Shown: positions 9,147 to 17,706 of the stretch, in pieces
Numbering within the stretch: the first letter of the stretch is position 1
Layout of the letters: each line of letters opens with the position of its first letter
Origin: Clostridia bacterium
Lineage (GTDB): Bacteria; Bacillota; DSM-521; Neomoorellales; SLTJ01
Assembly: GCA_024653205.1 (NCBI GenBank)
Contig: JANLFO010000004.1
Location: 62,001 to 126,000 of the forward strand
DNA: 64,000 nt
Direction: 5' to 3'
Program-made: the position numbers and the translations under genes
Notes under the pieces: model-generated
Seen by the model: only the letters and a program-made list of their open reading frames with translations
Told to the model about the DNA's origin: nothing
Databases searched by the model: none

Positions 9147-10268
9147 ATGAAAGTCAGGGCGGCAGTGGTGTGGACTCCTAAGCAGGGATTTGACGTTACC
9201 GAGGTGGAACTTGACCCGCCCAAGGACCACGAAGTACTGGTGCGCTGGGTGGCGGCGGGCCTGTGCCATTCCGACTACCACGTCGTGGAAGGGGACCTGG
9301 ACGTAGGACTGCCTATGGTCTCCGGTCATGAAGGCGCGGGAATAGTGGAAGCGGTGGGGCCGGGCGTGGCCCGGGTCAAGCCCGGGGACCACATTCTGGC
9401 CACGGCCTGGCCTTCCTGCGGGCATTGTCGTTGGTGTTCCACCGGGCACCAGAATTTGTGCGAGCTGGAGCAGCGGGGATATTTGAGCCGGCTCCTGGAC
9501 GGTACCTGCCGCTTCCACGCCCGGGGAAAGGACATAGGCAACTCGGCCCTATTAGGTACCTTCTCCGAGTACTCGGTCATCCCGGAGTATTCCCTGGTCA
9601 AGATCGATCCCAAGCTACCGCTGGAGTCGGCCTGTCTACTGAGTTGCGGGGTACTGACCGGCTGGGGGGCGGCCGTAAAGGGAGCGGAAGTAGAGCCGGG
9701 GGATACGGTGGTGATCTACGGTGCCGGCGGCGTGGGCCTGGCGGCAGTGCAGGGGGCCAGAGTCTGCGGGGCCAGGTATATAGTGGCGGTGGATCCGGTG
9801 GCCCTGAAGCGGGAGAAGGCCCTGGAGCTGGGGGCCACCCACGCCGTGGCGGGGGCCCAGGAGGCCGGAGAGTTGGTAAGGGAGCTTACCGGCGGTATCG
9901 GGGCAGACAAGGCCATAGTGGCGGTTGGGATAATCAATGAAGAAGTGGTGGAGGAAGCGGTCAACATCATCCGCCGGGCGGGGACCGTGGCGGTGGCCTC
10001 GGCCGGGGAGAGACCGGGCACCAAGGCCATCCGGGTGAGCGCCCACGCCATCTGCGGAGGCCAGAAGCGGATTCAGGGGGTAATGGGCGGCAACCTAAAC
10101 ATCCAGTCCGATACCCAGCGCCTACTGGGGCTTTACCAGGCGGGCCTGCTCAAGCTGGACGAGATGCTCAGCCGTAAGTACCGGCTGGAGGAGATAAACC
10201 AGGGTTACGAGGATCTCCTCGGCGGCCGTATTATTCGGGGCATCATTGCCCTTGGGGGCGGTGCCTAG
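9147..10268 (+). CDS. Zinc alcohol dehydrogenase, paralogue 2
   Basis: 373 residues, closely similar by eye along its whole length to the dehydrogenase at 5600 (roughly three quarters identical). Both zinc sites are kept ([29 protein letters not shown]), as are the NAD motif YGAGGVG and the C-terminal [25 protein letters not shown] 9147 follows GGGGGAGGG by about six bases. The two copies bracket AOR-1 and MoaD and probably arose by tandem duplication. Differences are concentrated between the catalytic zinc pair and the structural zinc loop (around residues 48-60 and 107-115), near where substrate specificity is set, so the paralogues may handle different alcohols. Confidence 0.95.
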   Translation: MKVRAAVVWTPKQGFDVTEVELDPPKDHEVLVRWVAAGLCHSDYHVVEGDLDVGLPMVSGHEGAGIVEAVGPGVARVKPGDHILATAWPSCGHCRWCSTGHQNLCELEQRGYLSRLLDGTCRFHARGKDIGNSALLGTFSEYSVIPEYSLVKIDPKLPLESACLLSCGVLTGWGAAVKGAEVEPGDTVVIYGAGGVGLAAVQGARVCGARYIVAVDPVALKREKALELGATHAVAGAQEAGELVRELTGGIGADKAIVAVGIINEEVVEEAVNIIRRAGTVAVASAGERPGTKAIRVSAHAICGGQKRIQGVMGGNLNIQSDTQRLLGLYQAGLLKLDEMLSRKYRLEEINQGYEDLLGGRIIRGIIALGGGA

Positions 10269-10343
10269 GCCGGGGGCGGCCCAAGCAGGCCCCCGAGGTC
10301 CCGGTACCCGGCCCGGGTGCCAAACAACAAAGTGGGTGGTTAC

Positions 10344-11252
10344 ATGGCCAACACCAAAGGAATGGTTTTCAACATCCAGCGGTACAGCATTGACGACGGA
10401 CCGGGGATAAGAACCACCGTATTCCTCAAGGGGTGCCCGCTGCGCTGCCTCTGGTGCAGCAACCCCGAGTCGCAGTTCGCCGACCCCGAGGTGGCGCACC
10501 GGGATTCCCTCTGCACCCGCTGCGGCCGCTGCGTAGAGGCTTGCCCCAAGCAGGCGATCACGCTGGAGGAAAAAGGCGTGCGCATCGACCGGGAGCTCTG
10601 CGACTGCTGCGGCCGGTGCACCCAGGTGTGCGATCCGGGGGCGCTGAAAGTATTCGGTAGCGAAATGTCGGCCCAAGAAGTGTTCGAGGAAGTACGCCGG
10701 GACGTGTCCTATTACGAGCGCTCCGGCGGCGGGGTAACCGTGTCCGGTGGCGAGCCCTTACAACAGGCGGAGTTCGTAGCCGAGCTGTTCGTCCGCTGCC
10801 GGGAGGCGGGTATCCACACTTGCCTCGATACGTCGGGATACGCCGGTCAGGAGGCCCTGGAGAAGGTATTGCCTCACACCGACCTGGTGCTTTTCGACCT
10901 CAAGCACCCCGACCCGGAGATTCACCGTCGCCTGACCGGCGTGGGTACCGCGGTCATCCTGCGCAACCTGCGCCACCTGGCGGAGAGAGGTACGGCGATC
11001 GTCATCCGCATCCCGGTAATACCCGGGTGCAACGACCGCCCCGAAGAAGTGCGGGCCCTGGCCCGCGTGGTAGCCGACCTGGGGCTAAACCGGGTGGATC
11101 TCATGCCCTACCATCGCTTCGGCGTAGGCAAGTACCAGATGCTCGACCGCACCTACGAACTTCCGGACGTAATTCCTCCCGGTCGGGAGCAGCTGGAAAG
11201 TATCCGCCAGACCTTTGAGGCCTACGGGATCGACTGCCGGATACGGCTGTAG
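10344..11252 (+). CDS. Glycyl radical enzyme activating enzyme (radical SAM)
   Basis: 302 residues from ATG 10344, with GGGTGGT just upstream; GTG 10317 would add nine residues. It abstracts a hydrogen from the glycine of the partner GRE using S-adenosylmethionine and a [4Fe-4S] cluster. The radical SAM cysteines are Cys31, Cys35 and Cys38 (CPLRCLWC). They are followed by two ferredoxin-type cluster motifs, CTRCGRCVEACPK and CDCCGRCTQVCDP, the insertion typical of activases for the non-PFL GREs. SGGEP and the C-terminal DLMPYHRFGVGKY also fit. Its presence confirms that the GRE at 1361 is a true glycyl radical enzyme. Confidence 0.95.
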   Translation: MANTKGMVFNIQRYSIDDGPGIRTTVFLKGCPLRCLWCSNPESQFADPEVAHRDSLCTRCGRCVEACPKQAITLEEKGVRIDRELCDCCGRCTQVCDPGALKVFGSEMSAQEVFEEVRRDVSYYERSGGGVTVSGGEPLQQAEFVAELFVRCREAGIHTCLDTSGYAGQEALEKVLPHTDLVLFDLKHPDPEIHRRLTGVGTAVILRNLRHLAERGTAIVIRIPVIPGCNDRPEEVRALARVVADLGLNRVDLMPYHRFGVGKYQMLDRTYELPDVIPPGREQLESIRQTFEAYGIDCRIRL

Positions 11253-11307
11253 TTTCTCCCGGGCGGCCGCAACCTAACTCGGTCCCTAACGGAAGGGGTG
11301 AGCGTTT

Positions 11308-13020
11308 GTGTATCGGGCGCTTCGCGTGAACCTGAGTACGCTGACCGTAACCGAAGAGCCGGCGAAAAAGGAATATCTCGGTCTGGGCGGCCGAGGACTG
11401 GTGGCGCGGGTCCTGAGGGATGAGGTAGATCCAACTTGTGACCCGCTCGGCCCGGAAAACAAACTGGTTCTCTGCACCAGCGCGCTGGCAGGATTGGGAC
11501 TCTCTAGCTCCAGCCGTCTTTCCGTAGGTTGCAAGAGTCCGCTGACCGGGGGCATTAAGGAGGCCAATTCCGGCGGCACCGTGCCCTTCTATTTGGCCCG
11601 GCACGGGATCCAGCTGGTAATAATTGAGGGGGCAGCGCGAGGAGAAGGGCCCTGGGTGGTCAGGGTCGACGCCCGTGGCCGGGCCTCTCTGGAGGAGGCC
11701 CCGGAATGCCGGGAGATGAACAACTACGAACTGGTGGCCCGGCTCCGCTCCCGGTACGGCCCGGGGATTGCCGTGGCCTCCATCGGGGCGGCGGGCGAGC
11801 GTTGCTACCGGAACGCGGCAGTCATGGTTACGGAGTACGGCACCGATTATCCCTGCCGGGCCGCCGCCAGGGGCGGAGTAGGAGCGGTGATGGGCGCCAA
11901 AGGGGTCAAGGCGGTGGTGGTGGAAAAGCCGGAGACTCCTTATTCTGCGCCGGTGGCCGACCCGGAGCGGCTGGCGGCGGTAAGGCGGGAGTTGCACCGG
12001 CTAATGGCCGAGGGGGCCAAGGACCACGAGCTGAGGCAGATCGGCACCGTAGCCGCCGTGCTGCATCACGCCGAGGCGGGCCAGGTTCCGGTGCGCAACT
12101 TCTCCGGTAAGAGGCTGGAAGGCCTGGAGGGGATCAGCGGGGAGCGCTTCCGGGAGATTGCCTCCCGGCGGGGGAAAACGGGACTTCCCTGCCAGTCGGG
12201 TTGCATCCTTCGGTGTGCAAACCTCCTATACGACCAGGAGGGTCGGTTGCTCACCGCCGGCCTGGAATACGAGACCGTGGCCCTCTGCGGGGCCAACTGC
12301 GGGATAACCGACCTGGAGGCGGTAGCCCGCCTGGATTACCTCTGCGACGACCTGGGCATCGACACCATCGAGACCGGGGCCACCATTGCCCTGTGCATGG
12401 AGGCGGGCCGGATACCGTGGGGGGACGCCAAGGCGGCCGCGGAATTGATCCGCGAGATGATGGCGGGAACGGAATTCGGCCGGGTGCTGGGGCAGGGAGC
12501 GGAGGCGGTAGGCCGGTACCTCGGAGTAGAACGCATCCCGGTGGCCAAGCACCAGGCCATGGCCGGATACGATCCCCGGGGAGCGCCGATCACCGCCGTG
12601 GCCTACGCTACCAGCCCCATGGGAGCCGACCACACCACCGCGCCCTCCTTCGGAGTAAGTGGGGACGTTAGTCCCGAGGAAATCTGTAACCTCTCAAGAA
12701 ACCTTCAGATCCTCTTTGCCACCTGGGATAACCTCTTTTGCGCCTTGGCGGCCATTTTTTGGGGCGGCCACCTGGATAAGCTGGCGGCCCTGTATGCGGC
12801 CGCCTACGGCGGGCCGGCCGAGCCGGACCGCCTGCTGGATCTGGGCCGGAACACCATCCGGTGGGAAAAGGAGTTCAACCGGGCGGCGGGGTGGACGGAA
12901 GCGGACGATGTGCTGCCGGAGTTCTTCTACCGGGAAAAATCGGAGGTAACCGGCACCGCCTTTAACATCCCGCCGGAGGTAATGAGGGGAACCCTGAAAG
13001 GCTTGGTGGACAAAGGATGA
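11308..13020 (+). CDS. Aldehyde:ferredoxin oxidoreductase family protein, AOR-2
   Basis: 570 residues from GTG 11308, behind GGAAGGGGTGAG. Second, clearly diverged AOR. It keeps CKSPLTGGIKEANSGG, AARGGVGAVMGAKGVKA, the cluster cysteines in CQSGCILRC, LGIDTIETGATI, and a late cysteine in NLFCALAA. It is shorter than AOR-1 and lacks the extended middle section, so it belongs to a different AOR subfamily, with an unknown substrate. It directly follows the GRE activase, which places it firmly in the same pathway. Confidence 0.9.
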   Translation: MYRALRVNLSTLTVTEEPAKKEYLGLGGRGLVARVLRDEVDPTCDPLGPENKLVLCTSALAGLGLSSSSRLSVGCKSPLTGGIKEANSGGTVPFYLARHGIQLVIIEGAARGEGPWVVRVDARGRASLEEAPECREMNNYELVARLRSRYGPGIAVASIGAAGERCYRNAAVMVTEYGTDYPCRAAARGGVGAVMGAKGVKAVVVEKPETPYSAPVADPERLAAVRRELHRLMAEGAKDHELRQIGTVAAVLHHAEAGQVPVRNFSGKRLEGLEGISGERFREIASRRGKTGLPCQSGCILRCANLLYDQEGRLLTAGLEYETVALCGANCGITDLEAVARLDYLCDDLGIDTIETGATIALCMEAGRIPWGDAKAAAELIREMMAGTEFGRVLGQGAEAVGRYLGVERIPVAKHQAMAGYDPRGAPITAVAYATSPMGADHTTAPSFGVSGDVSPEEICNLSRNLQILFATWDNLFCALAAIFWGGHLDKLAALYAAAYGGPAEPDRLLDLGRNTIRWEKEFNRAAGWTEADDVLPEFFYREKSEVTGTAFNIPPEVMRGTLKGLVDKG

Positions 13021-13186
13021 CACGGCTCCGGCGGCGGGGGAGTTGCTTCCCGGTTGGAGCCTCAGCCATCGGACTGACGTAACACTGGGCCGCGGGGTTT
13101 GACGCCTCGGGCATGTACGGCGACAGCTACCCTATCTAGTGTGCCTCAGAGTTTTCCTCGGCCAGGTCCTGGAATTTGAGAAGCTC

Positions 13187-13450
13187 ATGGCGCGGCTGGA
13201 GTTCCGAATCAACCAGGATAAGTGCCGCTACCCGAAATGTCACCACTGTGCGGAAAACTGCCCGGTCGGGGCCATAGACTTTACCGTTTCCCCGCCGTTG
13301 TTTACCCGGCGCTGCATCGAGTGCGGTCTGTGCGAGCAGACCTGCCCGCAAGGCGCCATCGAAGTGGACTGGCAATCGGTCCAGGACATCCACGACCGGG
13401 TTAGCTACCCTGAAGACAGGCCGAGTACTAACATTCTCAATCTCTGCTAG
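13187..13450 (+). CDS. Two-[4Fe-4S] ferredoxin
   Basis: 87 residues from ATG 13187; GTG 13139 is in frame but has no ribosome-binding site. Two cluster motifs are present: CRYPKCHHCAENCP, in which the first spacing is C-x4-C instead of C-x2-C, and CIECGLCEQTCP with standard spacing. It is the natural electron acceptor for the AORs next door or donor for the molybdenum hydroxylase. The unusual first motif also occurs in ferredoxin-like subunits fused or tethered to oxidoreductases, so it could be a dedicated AOR subunit rather than a soluble carrier. Confidence 0.85.
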   Translation: MARLEFRINQDKCRYPKCHHCAENCPVGAIDFTVSPPLFTRRCIECGLCEQTCPQGAIEVDWQSVQDIHDRVSYPEDRPSTNILNLC

Positions 13451-13532
13451 TACCATCTGGATGGCATGAGGCTCTAGGGCGAGAGGGACACCGTCCCGGT
13501 CATAGTTGTGAACGGCTCCGTTTTACAATGAG

Positions 13533-13551
13533 GCCTCCAGTGAGGCTTTTT
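13533..13551 (+). terminator. Small intrinsic terminator or attenuator before the cupin gene
   Basis: GCCTC-CAGT-GAGGC followed by TTTTT. The T-run abuts the GAGGAGGTG ribosome-binding site of the cupin gene, so the hairpin could end upstream transcription or attenuate the downstream gene. The stem is only five base pairs. Confidence 0.45.
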
Positions 13552-13567
13552 GAGGAGGTGCTGGTCA

Positions 13568-13978
13568 GTGGCCGGTCGCAAGTACGATGGTTTGATTGTT
13601 ACCAGACCCAAGGATGTGGGGGAGCGGGTCCCGCGGGGGCCCTCCACCCGGGTGTTGTGGCTCGACCAGGAGGTGGTTCCTGGGGCTTTCTTCGTGGGAT
13701 GCTCATGGTATTGGCCGGGGCAGTGGGTACCCGAGCCTATGGCAGAGGCGCACACCCATCCCTTTGACGAGGTCATAGCCTTCGTCGGCACCAACGCCGA
13801 CGACCCTCAAGACCTGGGCGGGGAGATAGAGCTATGGCTCGAAGACGAACCGTATATCCTGACCAAGAGTTGCCTGGTATTCATACCCAAGGGACTGAAA
13901 CATTGTCCCCTCATTGTTCGCCGCGTGGATCGCCCCATATTCCACTTCATCACCGGCCCGGAAGGCACGTACGCTTGA
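13568..13978 (+). CDS. Cupin-fold protein of unknown function
   Basis: 136 residues from GTG 13568, which has AGGAGGTG at 8-base spacing. The cupin metal-binding pattern is visible: AHTHPFDEV near residues 61-69 and IPKGLKHCPL near residues 104-113. The surrounding sequence (PGAFFVGCSWYWPG, WLEDEPYILTKS) does not match a cupin enzyme I can name. Similar small cupins accompany decarboxylation and aromatic degradation loci. Here it sits between the ferredoxin and the molybdenum hydroxylase, so a role in the same pathway is likely, either as an enzyme or as a ligand-binding protein. Confidence 0.75.
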   Translation: MAGRKYDGLIVTRPKDVGERVPRGPSTRVLWLDQEVVPGAFFVGCSWYWPGQWVPEPMAEAHTHPFDEVIAFVGTNADDPQDLGGEIELWLEDEPYILTKSCLVFIPKGLKHCPLIVRRVDRPIFHFITGPEGTYA

Positions 13979-14123
13979 GCAATAGAACGGCCATAATCCG
14001 CAGGACCTGGTCTAAAGGACGTAGCCTATTGATTCGGGCGGGCCATTTCTGCCGCTGCGTGAGCGATTATCAGGCGCTGGAGCCCACTCCTTCCGGCGCC
14101 GGACAGAGCGAAGGTGAGCACAA

Positions 14124-16565
14124 GTGAGCAACGGTGAGGGTCTGCGCTTCATCGGTCGAGAAATGCCCCGCCGGGACGCGGCGGACATCGTTACCGGTAG
14201 AGCCCGGTTCCTAACCGATATGGTTTTGCCCGGCATGCTTTACGGGAAGGTGGCCAGAAGCCCCCATCCGCACGCCCTTATCAAGAGCATAGATACCGGT
14301 CGGGCCGCCCGGGTGGAAGGCGTAAAAGCGATATTAACTCACCTCGATGCGCCGCCTAACTGGCGAGGCGGGACGCCCCCGGTGGTACGGGTAGTGGACG
14401 CCAAGGTGCGCTTTGCCGGCGACGCGGTAGCTTTAGTAGCCGCTACCACGGAGGAAGCGGCCGAGGAGGCGGCCAGCCTAATCCGAGTAGAGTACCAGGA
14501 ACTACCCCCGGTCTTCGATCCCGAAGAAGCTCTGAAACCCGGCGCCCCAGAACTCTACGCCGAGTTTCCCGGCAACGTGGTCACGCCCGGACTGCCCGCC
14601 TTCGGTCCCAAATGCCTTACCGAACTGGTCATGGGCGACCCGGAGAAGGGGCTGGCCGAAGCGGACGTGGTAGTGGAGGGTTCGGCTGCCTACGAAAATC
14701 TGCCCAACCCGATTTCGGCCGAGCCGCCGGGCGTAATTGCCTGGTGGGAGGCCCCGGAGGCAGTAACCCTTTGGGTGTCCAGCCAATCGCCTTTCCGGGA
14801 CGCCGAGATCGTCCGCCGGGTTTTGGGCGAGCAGGTAAAGGTAAGGACCATCGGGCTCACCTGCGGCGGTAGCTTCGGCTCTAAGGCGTTATCGTGGCTG
14901 TGGTACTGCTACGCGGTGCTTCTCAGCCGGGCCACCGGCCGGCCGGTGAAAATGGTCATGAGCCGGGAGGAACAGCTCGCCACCTTTACTCTGCGCCCGG
15001 GCTGCCGCCTTCAGGCCAAAATCGGCATGAAGAAGGACGGCACGGTGACCGCCGTGGTCGGCAGGTGGTTAATCGATACCGGCTACTATTCCCGTACCAC
15101 CCAGGCCCAGGTGGCGGTAGGCCTGGGCGAGCTGCAGCTCATGCTGCGCTGCCGCAACTGGAACCTCAAGCCTACCATCGTCTGCACCAACCGCGCCGCT
15201 TCCGGCCAGGTGAGAGGCTTCGGCGGTCAGGAGCTAAAGGCGGTGGTGATGCCCGTCCTTTCTCGCGCTTTGGCCGAGCTGGATTTGGACCCGTTTGAGT
15301 TTCTCAAGAAAAATTACGTCAAGCCTGGCGACGGCTACTACTGGCGTGATGGCCTCTGGTACGTGTACCGGGGGGTGGACTACGCTGCGGCCATGGATAA
15401 AGGCGCGCAAGTGTTCGGCTGGAGAGAGAAGTGGAAGGGCTGGCTTAAGCCCACCACGGTCAACGGGGCGAAGAGGACCGGGGTGGGGGTGTGTGTGCAC
15501 GGGAATGCCGATATCGGTGAGGATGCCTCGGAGGCCATAGTGCGGCTGCAACCGGACGGAACGGCGGTACTGCTCTTCTGCGTGGCCGAGCACGGGACGG
15601 GCCAGAAAAGCAATTACGCCAAGATGGTGGCTGAGGTGTTACAACTACCCCTCGATCGGGTACAGGTGACTCCGGCGGATTCTTTGATCAGCCCTTACGT
15701 AGGGCCGGGGGGCGGGTCGCGAGGAACTTATGCCATTGGGAGCGCGGTGATCCGGGCCGCCGAAGACGCCAAGGCCAGGCTGCTTGAAGTTTTGGCCCCC
15801 AAGCTGGGTGTACACCCGGAGGAGCTGGAAACCGAAAACGGGGAAGTCTTTATCAAGGCGGACCCCGAGCGCCGGCTTCCCTGGAGGGCCATGGGGGTGG
15901 ACCGCACCATCGTGGGCTTCGGGCGCTTTGAGCCCGACTACACCCTGGCCAACTGCCTGATGAGCTTCGTAGAAGTAGAGGTAGACACCGAAACCGGGCA
16001 GGTTTCCCTTCTGCGGGTGGTGAACGCCACCGACGTGGGCACGATAATCGATCCTCTGGGGCTGCGCGGGCAGCTCAACGGCTGTCTGGGTTCGGCCGGC
16101 ATCGACAGCGCCCTCTTTGAGGAAACGGTGCTCGACTCCCAGCACGGGTGGGTGCTCAACGCCAATCTGGTCGAGTACAAGTGGCGCACCTTTGCCGACT
16201 TACCCCCCATCGAAAACGTGATTCTGGAAACCCCCTTTCCCAGCCACCGCTTTGGGGCGGTAGGTATAGGCGAAATTGCCACCTCCCCCGGCCCGGCGGC
16301 GGTGCTCATGGCCGTCTCCAACGCTCTGGGCACCTGGATCACGGAGTACCCGCTGACGCCGGAACGGGTGCTTAAGGCCCTGGCGAAGGTGAAGTGCAGT
16401 GCCGAACCGGGCGGTGCTGTGAAAGGTCACAGTTCGGGAAGCGAGCCCTGCGCACATCTTCCGCAGCGTGTGGGTGGAAAGGTTGCGGCAGCGGCAAGAA
16501 TCTTGACCGGGGTGGCGAAAGGGACGAATAGGAATCACGTTGAATGGCTGGTGGAGCAGTCGTGA
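14124..16565 (+). CDS. Molybdenum hydroxylase large subunit (xanthine dehydrogenase/CoxL family)
   Basis: 813 residues. It resembles the molybdopterin-binding subunit of xanthine dehydrogenase-type hydroxylases, which insert water-derived oxygen into carbons of heterocycles or aldehydes. Cofactor motifs are GGSFGSK (near residue 250), GQVRGFGGQE and the C-terminal GIGEIATSPGP with the catalytic Glu. No [2Fe-2S] or FAD subunit gene is present on either side, although these normally sit beside it. The last 58 or so residues, after RVLKALAKVK, are rich in Gly, Ala and Ser and go beyond the usual end of the family, perhaps after loss of an older stop codon. The start is GTG 14124 behind AAGGTGAG. 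Confidence 0.9.
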   Translation: MSNGEGLRFIGREMPRRDAADIVTGRARFLTDMVLPGMLYGKVARSPHPHALIKSIDTGRAARVEGVKAILTHLDAPPNWRGGTPPVVRVVDAKVRFAGDAVALVAATTEEAAEEAASLIRVEYQELPPVFDPEEALKPGAPELYAEFPGNVVTPGLPAFGPKCLTELVMGDPEKGLAEADVVVEGSAAYENLPNPISAEPPGVIAWWEAPEAVTLWVSSQSPFRDAEIVRRVLGEQVKVRTIGLTCGGSFGSKALSWLWYCYAVLLSRATGRPVKMVMSREEQLATFTLRPGCRLQAKIGMKKDGTVTAVVGRWLIDTGYYSRTTQAQVAVGLGELQLMLRCRNWNLKPTIVCTNRAASGQVRGFGGQELKAVVMPVLSRALAELDLDPFEFLKKNYVKPGDGYYWRDGLWYVYRGVDYAAAMDKGAQVFGWREKWKGWLKPTTVNGAKRTGVGVCVHGNADIGEDASEAIVRLQPDGTAVLLFCVAEHGTGQKSNYAKMVAEVLQLPLDRVQVTPADSLISPYVGPGGGSRGTYAIGSAVIRAAEDAKARLLEVLAPKLGVHPEELETENGEVFIKADPERRLPWRAMGVDRTIVGFGRFEPDYTLANCLMSFVEVEVDTETGQVSLLRVVNATDVGTIIDPLGLRGQLNGCLGSAGIDSALFEETVLDSQHGWVLNANLVEYKWRTFADLPPIENVILETPFPSHRFGAVGIGEIATSPGPAAVLMAVSNALGTWITEYPLTPERVLKALAKVKCSAEPGGAVKGHSSGSEPCAHLPQRVGGKVAAAARILTGVAKGTNRNHVEWLVEQS

Positions 16566-16643
16566 CAGCGGAAGTGCGCTCAACCGGGGATAAGCAGGGG
16601 TAGCGGTTGGAACCCACGGTTCGCGCCACGTTCTTGGGGGCAG

Positions 16644-17117
16644 GTGAGAGCTACGGTGGGAAGGGCAAAGGCTGCTCTGGATCCGAGCATCTGCCAGTTT
16701 AAGGCCACGCTCAAGGGCATACGGCCGCCAATCTGGCGACGGTTTCAAGTACCGAACGACATCACTCTCTATAAGCTCCACCTGGTGTTGCCGGACGTTA
16801 TGGGGTGGTTCAATAGCCACCTCTACCAGTTCGTCATTCACGGCACCTGTTATGGAGATCCCGACCTCGACTTCGAGCCGGGCGCGAACGCCAGGAGGGT
16901 AAGGCTCTGGCAGGTGCTGCCGCAGCCCAAAACCAGGTTCCTGTACGAGTACGACTTCGGCGACGGGTGGCAGCACGAGGTGGTGCTGGAGAAGGTGCTG
17001 CCGCCTGTCGAAGGGGTTCGCTATCCCGTGTGTTTGGAAGGCGCCAGGGCCTGCCCGCCCGAGGACTGCGGCGGCCCCTAGGGGTACCAGAGGATGGCGG
17101 GCGTCTAAAGGGTAGGA
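16644..17117 (+). pseudogene. pRiA4b ORF-3-like protein, truncated by a nonsense codon
   Basis: The frame from GTG 16644 encodes 145 residues of the plasmid pRiA4b ORF-3 family, with IRPPIWRRFQVP near the start and YEYDFGDGWQHEV in the middle. It stops at TAG 17079-17081 just after CGGP, where the family has CGGPWGY. Reading through gives GGP-stop-GYQRMAGV and then another stop, so a Trp codon (TGG) has become TAG and the tail has decayed. The gene is often found near CRISPR and mobile regions; here it marks the left edge of the accessory island. Confidence 0.75.
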
Positions 17118-17188
17118 AACGGCCCAATCCCGGCCACCGGTTATGGCCCGGAAATAATCGGTATCCCCTACGTTAATCTTTGGTCCAC

Positions 17189-17311
17189 GGGCTGAGTTCG
17201 GCCGCCCAGAGTATCAGCGCCAGCGCCCAGAACCTGGTGAATTTGATGCAGGGTTTGAAAGAGCAGGTAGAGAAGTTCAGGCTGCCGGAGGAGTCGGCTT
17301 CGCGCTGTTAG
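17189..17311 (+). pseudogene. C-terminal remnant of a methyl-accepting chemotaxis protein
   Basis: The only frame with meaning here reads SAAQSISASAQNLVNLMQGL followed by KEQVEKFRL and a stop at 17309-17311. That is the characteristic end of the chemoreceptor signalling domain. No receptor sequence precedes it, so at least 90 percent of the gene has been lost, probably when neighbouring DNA was inserted. Confidence 0.65.
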
Positions 17312-17706
17312 TGCCTCCTTCTTTCCGCGGCCTCCGGTTGAACCCGGACCCATAATTGTGCCGCCGCTGGGCCGCCCCCTCGGTTACGCGGGCGAGGAGC
17401 GAGATGACCGGGCGGGATCTTCACCTCGGTTGTGCGGCCCCAAACCTTCATTAAACATCACCAGCCTGCCTCGGGGCGGAGCGCATAGCTCTACTACAAC
17501 GGCTCTTGCAAAGCAGACCAGACGCCACGGAAGGCGCTAAACGCCCGGGCAGCGGCACCGCCGGATTAGGTTGCCGGCGGATACGAAAAGAGGAGGAAAT
17601 GGCAGTTTCATGGCGAACTTAACAAATAAAGGCGGCGCTGCCAGGGTGTCGGGGCACGGAGCCAGGGGCATTGGGTAGACGACGGACGAAGAGGGAGGCG
17701 GTGGCG
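17312..17706. other. Gap upstream of the CRISPR effector operon
   Basis: About 395 bases with no convincing gene. I looked for a CRISPR array, for repeats of 25-40 bases and for direct repeats, and see none. AGGAGG at 17591-17596 precedes a seven-codon frame (ATG 17599) and a 22-codon frame (ATG 17610), neither recognisable; they could be leader peptides or chance. Confidence 0.6.
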
